A stretch of 62,948 nt of DNA. Origin: Calditrichia bacterium (GTDB lineage Bacteria; Calditrichota; Calditrichia; Calditrichales; Calditrichaceae). Shown piece after piece: positions 1 to 9,588 of the stretch. The notes below the pieces were generated by a model. The model searched no databases and was not told the DNA's origin. It worked only from the letters and a program-made list of their open reading frames with translations. The stretch covers positions 1 through 62,948 of the forward strand of contig JALSTK010000073.1 in NCBI GenBank assembly GCA_026983775.1, read 5' to 3'. How positions within the stretch are numbered: position 1 is the first letter of the stretch; every line of letters starts with the position of its first letter. A program made the translations under genes and the position numbers.

Positions 1-16
1 CTTGCCGAGCGTCTGC

Positions 17-2344
17 TCATTTAGTTTTGGCTTTGCTTTTAAGCGATGAATCTGTATTTCCATCATTTCCCGATTTTTCCGCTCTTGCCTTTTCTTTCTG
101 AACCGCTTTTTTTTTGTTTTCCGCATCGGGATATTCGATGCGGTGCTGGAAAACTCCATAAAGCACGGGCAGAAAAGCATCCACAATATTTTTTAAATCC
201 CGAATAGTCAGTTCACATTCATCCAGTTCCCCGTCCCGGAAGCGTTCGTCTACCAATTTTTCCACAAAAGCCCGGATCTTACTGGGCGTGGGATTATTCA
301 GTGTACGCGTGGCCGCTTCCACGGCATCGGCTAACATCACTATGGCCGTTTCCTTACTGCGCGGCTTCGGTCCCGGGTAACGAAAATCGGCTTCGTTAAC
401 TTCATTGTCTCCGGCGCCTTCCAGAGCTTTATTATAGAAGTATTTCATGATATTCGTACCATGATGCTCCGGGATAAAATCGCGGACACGCCTGGGAATA
501 TTATATTTCTCTGCCATTTCCATACCCACTTTGACATGAGAAGCCAGGATCAGAGCACTCATATTGGGAGATAACTGGTTATGGCGATTCTCGGCATCCA
601 TCTGATTTTCCACAAAATACTCGGGTTTTTCCATTTTACCGATATCATGGTAATAGCTTCCTACTCTGGCTAACAATGGATTTGCTCCGATTGCCTTGGC
701 AGCTGCTTCGGCCAGATTCCCGACCACCATACTATGATGGAATGTCCCGGGAGCCTCCATGGAAAGGCGTTTTAATAAAGGATGATTCATATCCGATAAT
801 TCGAGCAAAGTTACATCCGTGGTTATATCAAAGGCCCGTTCGAACAGACCGAGCAGGATAAAGGTTAACAGAGGTGAAAACACAGAATTCGGTAACAGAA
901 AATAGGTATACATTTTCAGGGCTTCAAAAAAGGACTCATATCGCAAAGCCGTTAGAGCCAGGTAAGTCCACAAATAAGCCAGGGCAATATAGATAATGGC
1001 CTTAAAAACCTGGTTTCGGTTACGGATACTGTGGACAGAATAGATGCCGACCAGACCGCTGATCACGGTCAGCAACACGAAATCGAATCCCGTTCCCTGT
1101 AACCCGGCCAGGATCAGCGCCACAATTATGATGCCCAAAAAAGCAATTCCGGAATCCACCAGAATCGCCAATAACATAGCCACTACCGTAGTAGGAATAA
1201 GGAAAGCATGCCAATTCAACCAGTTATAAAACACGGCTGCAGTGACCATCTCTGCCAAAATAATCAGCGTGATCATAAACAGTTGTTTATTATCACGGAA
1301 AATATTTTTGCGGAACGAGAACAGATATAGGCCGGCCACAAACAGAATGGCCAGCAAAAGCATAATTCTGGCCAGTAAGTTTATGCCGGTTGTCCACTCT
1401 CCCTCCTGCTGACTTCGTTCCAACCGGGCCATTTTCAGGGAATACAATTTTTGATATATATCCTTATCGATGCGCTGATTGGCGTCGACAATGCGTTCAT
1501 TCTCATAAACAATATCTTTTGTCCGTGAAATAGAGGCCACGGCTTCATCCACTTTTTGTTTGGTGAACTGCTCATTGAAAATGAAGTTGGGTTGAATGAG
1601 CTGGGAAAACAGATAATTCAGAACAATCGTCTGATTTACATTAAAACGCTGCAAAAGGATGTTTTCGATCGCATTTTGAACGGTGGGAAGGTCCACCCGC
1701 TCATCCGTATTAAGTACCTCTTCTATACCGTTACGAATCACGACGACATTGGGACGGGAAATCTCACTCAGACGCAGGCTTAAAATACCGTTTTTTATAT
1801 ACTGGCGCGAAATTTCCACCGCTTTATCCAGAGAAGCAATATTTTTAGCATCCTTTAAAATATCGAATAAAACCCGCAAATTGGCTTCTGTGAATTGAAT
1901 CTGAAATTCATCCAGTAATGCCCTCTTGATATCGAGCAGGACAGAATCGGATCTAACCGAATCATAACGTGCATGACGAAACTCCTTACGGGCATTGATC
2001 AGAAATGGCAGAATGCGTTTTAAACGGCTTTCTTGTTCTCTGGTAACGGAGTCGTCATAAGTAAAGTAAAAGGGTACTTTTTGCGTATTCAGCTTTCTTT
2101 CCTTATCCAGCTCTTCGGGTGTTTTTAGTATATAGAAATTAAAGGGGGCAACCACTTTACGCGGCGCAATACTGCCGATCTTTAAATCCATATTCTGGTA
2201 AGGTTTCTCCGATGTAAAAAAGACCAGTCCACTGGTGATGATCAACAAAACCAATAGGGTTTTGGCCAGAACATCCCATAGATTCGTTCGGCCCACGGGA
2301 ATTTCTTCTAAACGTCGAATTAAATCCTGTCCGTATTTTTTCAT
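17..2344 (-). CDS. 7TM-HD family membrane phosphodiesterase (PgpH-like)
   Basis: Predicted inner-membrane cyclic-dinucleotide (c-di-AMP type) phosphodiesterase. What is seen: one N-terminal membrane segment (about residues 28-46), a long extracytoplasmic domain to about residue 310, a cluster of hydrophobic segments (about 325-510), and then a cytoplasmic HD domain with the HHSMVVGNLA and YYHDIGK motifs that supply the metal ligands. The tail is Lys/Glu rich and probably disordered. 775 aa is normal for the 7TMR-HDED/7TMR-HD family. It is the last gene of a minus-strand run, starting 5 nt after the acyl-CoA dehydrogenase stop. The family assignment is firm; the c-di-AMP substrate is inferred from characterised PgpH proteins. 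Confidence 0.9.
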   Translation of the reverse strand: MKKYGQDLIRRLEEIPVGRTNLWDVLAKTLLVLLIITSGLVFFTSEKPYQNMDLKIGSIAPRKVVAPFNFYILKTPEELDKERKLNTQKVPFYFTYDDSVTREQESRLKRILPFLINARKEFRHARYDSVRSDSVLLDIKRALLDEFQIQFTEANLRVLFDILKDAKNIASLDKAVEISRQYIKNGILSLRLSEISRPNVVVIRNGIEEVLNTDERVDLPTVQNAIENILLQRFNVNQTIVLNYLFSQLIQPNFIFNEQFTKQKVDEAVASISRTKDIVYENERIVDANQRIDKDIYQKLYSLKMARLERSQQEGEWTTGINLLARIMLLLAILFVAGLYLFSFRKNIFRDNKQLFMITLIILAEMVTAAVFYNWLNWHAFLIPTTVVAMLLAILVDSGIAFLGIIIVALILAGLQGTGFDFVLLTVISGLVGIYSVHSIRNRNQVFKAIIYIALAYLWTYLALTALRYESFFEALKMYTYFLLPNSVFSPLLTFILLGLFERAFDITTDVTLLELSDMNHPLLKRLSMEAPGTFHHSMVVGNLAEAAAKAIGANPLLARVGSYYHDIGKMEKPEYFVENQMDAENRHNQLSPNMSALILASHVKVGMEMAEKYNIPRRVRDFIPEHHGTNIMKYFYNKALEGAGDNEVNEADFRYPGPKPRSKETAIVMLADAVEAATRTLNNPTPSKIRAFVEKLVDERFRDGELDECELTIRDLKNIVDAFLPVLYGVFQHRIEYPDAENKKKAVQKEKARAEKSGNDGNTDSSLKSKAKTK

Positions 2345-2349
2345 GTCCG

Positions 2350-3504
2350 TTAAAACCTATCTAATTTTTTTAAGAGCTCACGGTAGATTACAATCCTTTG
2401 CACTTCGGAAGTCCCTTCACCTATCTCCAATAGTTTGGCATCCCTCCAAAACCTTTCCACCTCATATTCCTTGGTATAACCGACGCCGCCATGGATTTGT
2501 ATCGCCTGATTGGATATGGCCGTAGCCGCTTCCGTGGCAAAAAGTTTGGCCATTCCCGCTTCATGAATATAGGGTAAACCGGCCTGCTTTCTTTCGGCGG
2601 CATCATAGATCATTAATTCGGCGGCCTGAATCTGCGTGGCCATATCCGCCAATTTAAATTGAATGCCCTGAAAATCTCCGATCTTGCGGCCGAACTGTTC
2701 GCGTTCCCGGGAATAAAGCAGGCTGCGTTTGAATGCTTCTTTGGCGATTCCCAGAGCCTGGGCGGCAATTCCTACCCTGCCCCCGTCCAGAGTCGACAAA
2801 AACTGTTTATATCCTTCATTCTCCGTACCGAGTAAATTTTCGGCCGGTACCCGGCAGTCGGAAAAATGGAGCATACAGGTGGGCGAAGCGCGCATACCGA
2901 GTTTTTTTTCTTTTTTGCCCACTTCAAATCCGGGAAAATTCCGTTCCACAATAAAATTTGAGATCCCTTTCCTTCCCTTTTCAGGATCGGTTAAGGCCGC
3001 TACCACAAAGATATCGGCCACTTCGGCATTGGTAATCCACATTTTGGAACCGTTAAGAATATATGCATCCCCATCTTTCAAGGCCGTTGTTTTAAGAGAA
3101 CCGGCATCGCTACCGGAAGAAGGTTCCGTTAAGCCAAAGGAACCGATTTTTTCCCCCTCGGCCAGGGGCCTCAGATATTTTTCTTTCTGTTCATCCGTAC
3201 CGAACTGGTCGATAGGGCTGGCCGCCAATGAGACATGTGCCGAATAAGAAAGAGCCGTGGAAGCACAAACCCGGGCGAATTCTTCCAGAGTGATGACATA
3301 GGAGATATAATCGAAGCCGGCCCCCCCCCAACGCTCATCAAAAGGCATCCCCAGCAAATTTAGTTCTGCCATTTTTTTAAAGGTCTCTTCGGGAAATCGC
3401 TCCTTTTCATCAATATCAATAGCAATGGGTGCCATCTCCTTACGGGCGAAATCACGAACCATTTTACGTACCATCCGGTGTTCTTCAGAAAATTTTATCA
3501 TCAA
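2350..3504 (-). CDS. Acyl-CoA dehydrogenase (short/medium-chain type)
   Basis: FAD-dependent alpha,beta-dehydrogenation of an acyl-CoA, passing electrons to ETF; cytosolic beta-oxidation or amino-acid breakdown. The 384-aa length matches the family. Visible motifs are the GLTEPSSGSDAGS and WITNAEVADI flavin/substrate segments, the RxxFGRKIGDFQGIQF segment, and the C-terminal LLEIGEGTSEVQR, where Glu363 is the position of the usual catalytic base. It sits between the ClC gene and the 7TM-HD gene on the same strand with short gaps, so it is probably co-transcribed. No ETF genes are in the window, so the chain-length preference cannot be read from context. Confidence 0.93.
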   Translation of the reverse strand: MMIKFSEEHRMVRKMVRDFARKEMAPIAIDIDEKERFPEETFKKMAELNLLGMPFDERWGGAGFDYISYVITLEEFARVCASTALSYSAHVSLAASPIDQFGTDEQKEKYLRPLAEGEKIGSFGLTEPSSGSDAGSLKTTALKDGDAYILNGSKMWITNAEVADIFVVAALTDPEKGRKGISNFIVERNFPGFEVGKKEKKLGMRASPTCMLHFSDCRVPAENLLGTENEGYKQFLSTLDGGRVGIAAQALGIAKEAFKRSLLYSREREQFGRKIGDFQGIQFKLADMATQIQAAELMIYDAAERKQAGLPYIHEAGMAKLFATEAATAISNQAIQIHGGVGYTKEYEVERFWRDAKLLEIGEGTSEVQRIVIYRELLKKLDRF

Positions 3505-3535
3505 TCTTCCACTCCCTCATTAAGGATTTCAACCG

Positions 3536-5644
3536 TCAATGCAATTTTTTGTTCAAGGGTTTCAGCTTCCGGAAGTTCTCCGCATCCTCCTTCAGCCCAA
3601 AAACCAGCAGGACATCATTCAGCTTCAAATGGGTTTGAGCATGGGGGTGAATGTACTGTGTGGCCTTCTTATTCCGAATGGTCCGGGTGCGGCGGATGAG
3701 AATCAATTCCAAATTATATTTTTTGCGCAAATCAATTTCTATTAAAGATTTTCCAATTAAAGGAGACGGTACATCCAGTTCATAAAAATAATATTTATCC
3801 ACCACATGGACGGACTTACCTTCATTCACATGGTGAACGCTATCCGCCACTTCACCGGACATATCCCTTAAGAATATTTGTTGATTATAAGCGTTGATCA
3901 CATCGCGTTGCCAAATAGTTCCCAGAATGCGCTTCTCATGATCATCCGAAATGACCGGCATTTCTTCCAGACCGGTACGTCCGAATTGTTTCATCACATA
4001 ATCCAGATTATCGGATTCCCGGACGATTTCCACATCGGGCAGAGCCACATCGCGGGCGATAAGCAGGTGCTTTAAATTTTCATAGTCGGTGATAGTTTGC
4101 CGAATTTCATGCATGGAAATATATCCGGTCAGCTGATCATTTTCATCTACAACATAGGCATAATTATGCGGAGAATGGATAATCTGTTCCAGCACATCCG
4201 TAAAGGAATCATTTTCCCGAATAAGATTAATACTCTGCTTAACCACATCGGACACCTTTAAAGATTTTAGCACATTCACTTCCCGGCCGGCAAAGATATT
4301 AATGCCCCTGCGCACTAATTTCAGGGTATAAATGGATTCTTTTTGCATTCGCATGGAAATCAAAGTAGAGATAATCGTAGTGATCATCAATGGTAAAATA
4401 ATTTTATAATCATTGGTCAATTCAAAAATGATGAGAATAGCAGTAATCGGCCCGTGAGTCGTTGCCCCTACGACGCCGCCCATGGCCACTAAGGCATAGG
4501 CGCCCGGACCTGCCGTCCAATCCGGAAACCAATAATGAATCAGGCCGCCGAAAAAGACGCCGAGTAAAGCTCCCATGAATAAAGAGGGGGCAAAAATACC
4601 ACCCGAACCACCGGATCCCAAACTAATGGAAGTGGCGATGACCTTTACTCCAACGAGAATGAGCGCCAGCCAGCCAGCAATGTGACCGGCCAGAGCCATA
4701 TCAATGGAATCGTATCCAACGCCGAATATCTCAGGAAATTTAATGCCGATCAATCCGATGGCAATACCTCCGATGGCACTCTGGACATATTGGGGTGTTT
4801 TCATGTTATCGAAGAAATCTTCCATATAATAGAGAGATTTAATAAAGGCAACCGCTGTCATTCCGGCCAGAACGCCAAGAACTACGTAATTGATCAGTTC
4901 CAACGGTGAATACAGATGATAGGCCGGAACCACAAAAGCCGGAAAATCACCTAGAAAATGGCGTGAAACAATGGTGGCCGTTACCGAAGAGATCACAATG
5001 GGACTGAATTGGGGAACAGCGAAATCCCCCAAAATAATTTCAACTGCGAACAGAGCTCCTGCAACCGGAGCATTAAAAGCGGCGGCAATTCCGGAAGCGG
5101 CGCCACAGGCCACAAAAGTACGCATTCGCTTATGAGTGACTTTAAAGAACTGGCCCACACTGGAACCGACGGCCGAGCCGATTTGGATCACCGGCCCCTC
5201 ACGACCCACCGAGCCGCCGGCAGCGATATAAAGAGCGGAAGAGAACAACTTGGCAATGACCACCCGGACCCTTATAATCCCGTTATGCAAAGCAATCGCT
5301 TCCATCACTTCCGGAACGCCGTGCCCTTTGGCCTCACGAGCATAAAACTGGATTACCAGACCGACGACAATTCCGCCTCCTAAAGGAATAATGACTTTCC
5401 AGTACCAGGCAATGGCATGAATCGTTTCCAGGTTAAAAGTCCCGCGCCAGAACAGATGCTGAAACACCCGGATTGTGAATTGAATAAGAACCGCACCATA
5501 GCCCCCGAGCAATCCGATGACGACCGCCATCAAGAGAACAAACGTATGTTCCGTCATTTTCATACGGTCTGTACTGGATAAAATTTTCTTATAGATGGAC
5601 TGGTAAAACGATTTAAACGAGGAAACCGGTTCGTTGGATTGCAT
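3536..5644 (-). CDS. ClC-family chloride channel with CBS and TrkA-C domains
   Basis: Voltage-gated-type chloride channel or transporter of the inner membrane. Membrane domain about residues 35-445. The selectivity signatures are GHGVPE (about 107-112), GREGP with gating Glu149, and GSGGIFAPSL. A CBS pair follows (about 465-590), then a TrkA-C-like domain (about 615-695), so nucleotide or ligand gating is likely. At the internal proton-glutamate site (E203 in E. coli ClC-ec1) the sequence reads FAVEII, with Glu202 kept and Ile at 203. That pattern is seen in ClC channels rather than in coupled H+/Cl- exchangers. The gene starts 5 nt after the panD stop. Confidence 0.9.
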   Translation of the reverse strand: MQSNEPVSSFKSFYQSIYKKILSSTDRMKMTEHTFVLLMAVVIGLLGGYGAVLIQFTIRVFQHLFWRGTFNLETIHAIAWYWKVIIPLGGGIVVGLVIQFYAREAKGHGVPEVMEAIALHNGIIRVRVVIAKLFSSALYIAAGGSVGREGPVIQIGSAVGSSVGQFFKVTHKRMRTFVACGAASGIAAAFNAPVAGALFAVEIILGDFAVPQFSPIVISSVTATIVSRHFLGDFPAFVVPAYHLYSPLELINYVVLGVLAGMTAVAFIKSLYYMEDFFDNMKTPQYVQSAIGGIAIGLIGIKFPEIFGVGYDSIDMALAGHIAGWLALILVGVKVIATSISLGSGGSGGIFAPSLFMGALLGVFFGGLIHYWFPDWTAGPGAYALVAMGGVVGATTHGPITAILIIFELTNDYKIILPLMITTIISTLISMRMQKESIYTLKLVRRGINIFAGREVNVLKSLKVSDVVKQSINLIRENDSFTDVLEQIIHSPHNYAYVVDENDQLTGYISMHEIRQTITDYENLKHLLIARDVALPDVEIVRESDNLDYVMKQFGRTGLEEMPVISDDHEKRILGTIWQRDVINAYNQQIFLRDMSGEVADSVHHVNEGKSVHVVDKYYFYELDVPSPLIGKSLIEIDLRKKYNLELILIRRTRTIRNKKATQYIHPHAQTHLKLNDVLLVFGLKEDAENFRKLKPLNKKLH

Positions 5645-5649
5645 TGAGT

Positions 5650-6021
5650 CTACTTGATGGATTGGGTTTGGATGGATTGCACATGATTATGTTCATCGAC
5701 TAATACGGCTTTTGTGGAAAATGTGTCCAGTTCTTTCTTTTCCAAATGGACATAAGATATGATAATCAACAAATCGCCCACGTGACCCAAGCGGGCGGCA
5801 CCGCCGTTCAAACAAATTTCACCGCTGCCTTTCTTGCCCAGCAAAGCATAGGTAGTAAAGCGATCGCCGGTACTGATATTAACCACATCCACTTTCTCAT
5901 AAGGAAGGATATCGGCGGCGATCATTAGATCGGAATCGATCGTAATACTGCCTTCATAATTGAGATTGGCTTCGGTAACGGTCGCCCGATGAATTTTTGA
6001 TTTAAAAAAAATACGTTCCAT
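5650..6021 (-). CDS. panD: Aspartate 1-decarboxylase proenzyme
   Basis: Pyruvoyl-dependent conversion of L-aspartate to beta-alanine for pantothenate and coenzyme A synthesis. The 123-aa length is typical. The self-processing site is visible as YEGS (Gly24-Ser25), where cleavage generates the N-terminal pyruvoyl group. The downstream segment with NISTGDRFTTYALLGKKGSG and LNGGAARLGHVGD carries the usual substrate-binding pattern. It is the first gene of the minus-strand run panD, clc, acyl-CoA dehydrogenase, 7TM-HD. No panB or panC lies nearby. Confidence 0.96.
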   Translation of the reverse strand: MERIFFKSKIHRATVTEANLNYEGSITIDSDLMIAADILPYEKVDVVNISTGDRFTTYALLGKKGSGEICLNGGAARLGHVGDLLIIISYVHLEKKELDTFSTKAVLVDEHNHVQSIQTQSIK

Positions 6022-6448
6022 ACTGCTGTCTGCGCTATCCGATCTTTAATGTGCTAAATGCCCTGTTTCTATTATATATTGGAAACGTTGCGAATTTAAA
6101 GAATAATCCCCATTAGAGCAAATACATAAAGGTTAAATTCTAAAATGCATTTTCCCGTACCGCACATGCGCTGTTTTCCCTCATTGGGCTCATATTGACT
6201 TTCTATCCTCCTTATTATTCGGCTTAAATCCATAATTCTTCAACCGGTTTTATAAAAGCCGTCGGCTATGGAGAAGAACCGTAAGAGTTAAACCCCTTTC
6301 CAAAATCCCCTTTCATCGAAAGGTGAAACTCTTCATTGAAAACCACCTATTCCCATTTTCGATTCTCATGACCTTTCTTTTCAATTTTATGTACATATTT
6401 CCGATACTTTATTAAATTACCAACGAGCAACACACAGAAAGGTATAAA
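6022..6448. other. Divergent intergenic region
   Basis: 427 nt between the divergent panD and aldo/keto reductase genes; it must hold both promoters. I see no RNA motif that I can name and no clear repeat. Short reading frames on the minus strand here run into the reductase gene and look accidental. Confidence 0.5.
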
Positions 6449-7414
6449 ATGAAATATGTTCGTTTGGGAAAAAGAGGGCCAAAGGTATCCACCATCGGAT
6501 TCGGCGCCTGGGCCATCGGTGGCATGAATTGGGGAAAAACCGACGATCGGGATTCTTTGCGTGCTTTGCATTCGGCGCTCGATCACGGCGTAACATTGAT
6601 CGATACAGCGGATGTATACGGTTTCGGCCATTCGGAAGAACTGATTGCCAAAGTGATTGCGGAACGGGGTAAAAACAACCTGGTAATCGCCACAAAGGCC
6701 GGAAATGACTTTTACAATGCAGATGAAAAAGACGACCAGGGATATGGCCCGATTAAACAGACCTATTCCAAAGAATATCTGATTTTTGCGGCCGAACAGA
6801 GCATCAGAAGGCTCGGTGTGGAAGCGCTTGATATCTTACAATTACACAGTCCGGATCTGGATAAGCTGGAACAAGAGGAACCATGGCAGGCTCTGGAACA
6901 ATTGAAACGGGATGGTAAAATCTTACATGCCGGTCTCAGTATTCAATCTTTCAAGGAAACGGAACAGGCGCATTTGTTAGATACGCACCATGACCTTCTG
7001 GATACGATTCAGGTTCGTTACAATCTGCTGGAACGTCAGGCGGAAAAGGTTCTTTTTCCCAAAGCCTTGCAATACGGTATCGGGGTCATTGTGCGTATCC
7101 CGCTCTTATTCGGTTTCTTAACCGGTAAATTCAACACGGATTCCCGTTTTACGGAGGATGACCATCGCAAAATGAATTTGAGCCCTGAAAAGCTGGAACA
7201 TTACCTGGGACAGGTAGCGAAAATGCGCCCTTTATTTGATCGCTATCCCCAGCAGACTATGGCTCAGGTCAGCCTGCGCTTCTGTATTTCGCACCCGGCC
7301 TGTCAGGTGGCCATTCCGGGAGCCAAGACGAATAAACAGGTGGAAGAAAATTGTGCCGCTTCCGATTTCGGGACGATTCCGGAACACGAAATTCCGGCCC
7401 TGGATTTAATGTAA
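6449..7414 (+). CDS. Aldo/keto reductase
   Basis: NAD(P)H-dependent oxidoreductase of the AKR superfamily, cytosolic. The full catalytic tetrad is visible: Asp52 and Tyr57 (DTADVYGFGHSE), Lys83 (IATKAG) and His133 (LQLHSP). The 321-aa length and the C-terminal VAIPGAKTNKQVEEN cofactor-binding segment fit the YajO/Tas-like branch, which acts on aldehydes or sugars. The start has an AGAAAGG-type ribosome site a few bases upstream. It stands alone between a divergent and a co-directional gene, so no physiological substrate can be inferred. Confidence 0.92.
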   Translation: MKYVRLGKRGPKVSTIGFGAWAIGGMNWGKTDDRDSLRALHSALDHGVTLIDTADVYGFGHSEELIAKVIAERGKNNLVIATKAGNDFYNADEKDDQGYGPIKQTYSKEYLIFAAEQSIRRLGVEALDILQLHSPDLDKLEQEEPWQALEQLKRDGKILHAGLSIQSFKETEQAHLLDTHHDLLDTIQVRYNLLERQAEKVLFPKALQYGIGVIVRIPLLFGFLTGKFNTDSRFTEDDHRKMNLSPEKLEHYLGQVAKMRPLFDRYPQQTMAQVSLRFCISHPACQVAIPGAKTNKQVEENCAASDFGTIPEHEIPALDLM

Positions 7415-7670
7415 TTTTTATTCAAGTTTGCGCCTGAGTCTCCGATAATCACCATATTGTAAACGGTGGTATGGCAAGTTATATCCGCCCTTCCGGTGTT
7501 CCTTAAATTTTAGAATAATTCGAAGCATTTTCTGAAGGAATCGGAAGGGAATTTTATTTCATCGGAAGAAATGAAATTTGCTGTAGGTAATTTGCTATGA
7601 GGCAAATTTATTCCACCCGCTTTTCTGATAAATCAGATCCGGATCGGATTAACAGGGAGCTGGACCCTTA

Positions 7671-8336
7671 ATGGAGTCGAATGCGCATCTTGTACTGGTA
7701 GATGACGAAGCGAATGCTTTGCAAATGTATACTATAATTTTGCGCAAAGAGGGCTATCTTGTACATGAATTTCTGTCCGGTATGGATGCCATATCCTTCC
7801 TGAAATTTACCGATAAGCGTATTGAACTCATCATTACCGATCTTAACATGCCATATATGGACGGCCTGACTTTTATCAAACAAATCCGTAAGTTACCCGA
7901 ATATAAAGCGACTCCGTTCATAATTTTGACGGCTGTGAATGATAATCTTTTTCAACTCGACGCCCTGCAATACGGAGCGATCGATTATATTAGCAAGCCT
8001 ATTCAAAACGATCTCTTTCTGGCCAAGGTGCAATCCATCGTACGTTCCTATCGAAGGAACGCCTTAAATCAAAATATACTGTTACGTGGTGATCAAACCA
8101 TGTTCAGCCTCGAAGAGATTATTGAATATTCCGAACAGGAGCGGGTTAGCGGTTATGCCTTTGTAAATCATTTAAATGAACACGGGATGATCACCTTTGA
8201 AAAAGGGGTGTTGAAAGAAATACGATTCGGTAAAAGCAAGGATACGGCAGCCTTCGAAAAAATGAAATCATGGAATCAATACAAATTTCTTATCATTCGC
8301 GGCGCATATAATCCCGAAACCCCTTATTTTTTATAA
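7671..8336 (+). CDS. Response regulator with DUF4388 (PATAN-like) output domain
   Basis: An N-terminal receiver domain (about residues 6-122) has the acidic pair Asp11/Asp12, phosphoacceptor Asp57 (IITDLNMP), a Thr in FIILTA and the Lys of the ISKPI segment, so it should be phosphorylatable. Residues about 138-215 have the pattern of the DUF4388/PatA N-terminal domain (FSLEEIIEYSEQERVSG and GMITFEKGVLKEIRFG), which binds partners rather than DNA. No histidine kinase lies next to it, so it is an orphan. The role is unknown; motility or surface regulation would be a guess from PatA-like proteins. Confidence 0.85.
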   Translation: MESNAHLVLVDDEANALQMYTIILRKEGYLVHEFLSGMDAISFLKFTDKRIELIITDLNMPYMDGLTFIKQIRKLPEYKATPFIILTAVNDNLFQLDALQYGAIDYISKPIQNDLFLAKVQSIVRSYRRNALNQNILLRGDQTMFSLEEIIEYSEQERVSGYAFVNHLNEHGMITFEKGVLKEIRFGKSKDTAAFEKMKSWNQYKFLIIRGAYNPETPYFL

Positions 8337-8351
8337 AAATTCTTCGTCAAG

Positions 8352-9545
8352 TTAGTTTAATTTTTGGATGACAAATCCTTTTAAATACTTCCCCTCCGGG
8401 AAATTCAGAGCCACCGGATGATCCGCTCCCTGAGACAAAGAATAAAGGATGACCGCTTTTGCCCGGGCATCTAAGGCGGCGTCGGCAACTATCTTCTGGA
8501 ATAAATCCGCTTTCATGTGGCCGGAGCAGGAGAAGGTGAAAAGATATCCTCCGGGCTTCAACAATTCAAAGCTCAAACGATTAATATCTTTGTAACCCCT
8601 GCTTCCTTTGCGAATATCACGAACGGCCTGAACAAATTTCGGCGGATCGAGGATAATCACATCGAAACGACGCTTCTCAGCCTGAAAGGAACGTAATTGT
8701 TCAAATACATCGCCCTGAATTTGCTGCACTTTATCCCCGGAAAGGGCATTCAATTCCAGATTTTTACGGCCAATCTGCAAAGCATTCTCCGAGGCATCGA
8801 TGTTAATTACACGTCTGGCCCCGCTGTTCAGCGCATAAACAGCAAAACCGGCCGTATAGGAAAAGGCATTCAGGATTTCCTTATCCCGGGCAAAGCCACT
8901 CAATAACTGCCTGTTATCCCGTTGATCGAGATAAAATCCTGTTTTATGTCCCTCTTTAATATCGATTAAAAAACGTAAATTATTTTCCTTGATTTCAATC
9001 AGCTCCGGGGGCTCTTTCCCGTTCAGGGAACCTTTTCGCAAAGGTAAGCCCTCTTTACTTCGTACTGCCGATTCGGAACGTTCGTATATAGCGTAACCGG
9101 GAAACTGTGCCCGCAGTTCGCTGAGAATCAGAGGAAGTAAATAATCCGCACCGGCCGAAAGAGTCTGGATCACCAACCAGGAAGCATAATGGTCGACGAT
9201 CAATCCCGGTAATCCATCCGACTCACCGTTAATCAGCCGAAAAGCATTCGTCTTTTTTACATCAATTATATTTCTACGCAGCCGGATTGCCGTGTTTACC
9301 CGCCTGGTAATAAATTTTGCATCCACATCTTCCTCTACCCCAAAGGTCCACATGCGTACCCGAATTTGGGAAGAAGGCGAAAACGCACCCTGACCAAATA
9401 CAGAGCCCTCTCCCGAACGTACCAACACGGTCTGGCCGGCCTGAGGGTCCCCTTTTATTTCGGCGATTGATCCGGAAAAAATCCAGGGATGATGATTGTT
9501 CAGCGATTTCTCACGCTCTTTCTTAATGATTACTTCGGCTGACAT
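8352..9545 (-). CDS. Class I SAM-dependent rRNA methyltransferase (RlmI-like)
   Basis: Predicted 23S rRNA cytosine-5 methyltransferase. It has an N-terminal PUA-like domain (about residues 1-75: HHPWIFSGSIAEI), a middle EEHEE-like segment, and a Rossmann methyltransferase domain with SAM motif I LNAFSYTAGFAVYAL, acidic ribose-binding IDASENA, and the substrate motif ILDPPKF followed by FSCSGHM, whose Cys is a typical catalytic residue. The 397-aa length is almost that of E. coli RlmI (396). It converges on the response regulator and follows glgX on the same strand with a 43-nt gap. Confidence 0.9.
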   Translation of the reverse strand: MSAEVIIKKEREKSLNNHHPWIFSGSIAEIKGDPQAGQTVLVRSGEGSVFGQGAFSPSSQIRVRMWTFGVEEDVDAKFITRRVNTAIRLRRNIIDVKKTNAFRLINGESDGLPGLIVDHYASWLVIQTLSAGADYLLPLILSELRAQFPGYAIYERSESAVRSKEGLPLRKGSLNGKEPPELIEIKENNLRFLIDIKEGHKTGFYLDQRDNRQLLSGFARDKEILNAFSYTAGFAVYALNSGARRVINIDASENALQIGRKNLELNALSGDKVQQIQGDVFEQLRSFQAEKRRFDVIILDPPKFVQAVRDIRKGSRGYKDINRLSFELLKPGGYLFTFSCSGHMKADLFQKIVADAALDARAKAVILYSLSQGADHPVALNFPEGKYLKGFVIQKLN

Positions 9546-9588
9546 AAATAGGCTCTTTTTGCGATGTTCAAATTTCTATTTTAAAAGG

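Noticed and set aside
2729-3247. 172-codon plus-strand frame opposite the acyl-CoA dehydrogenase
   Set aside because: Antisense shadow of a conserved gene; no ribosome site or family pattern.
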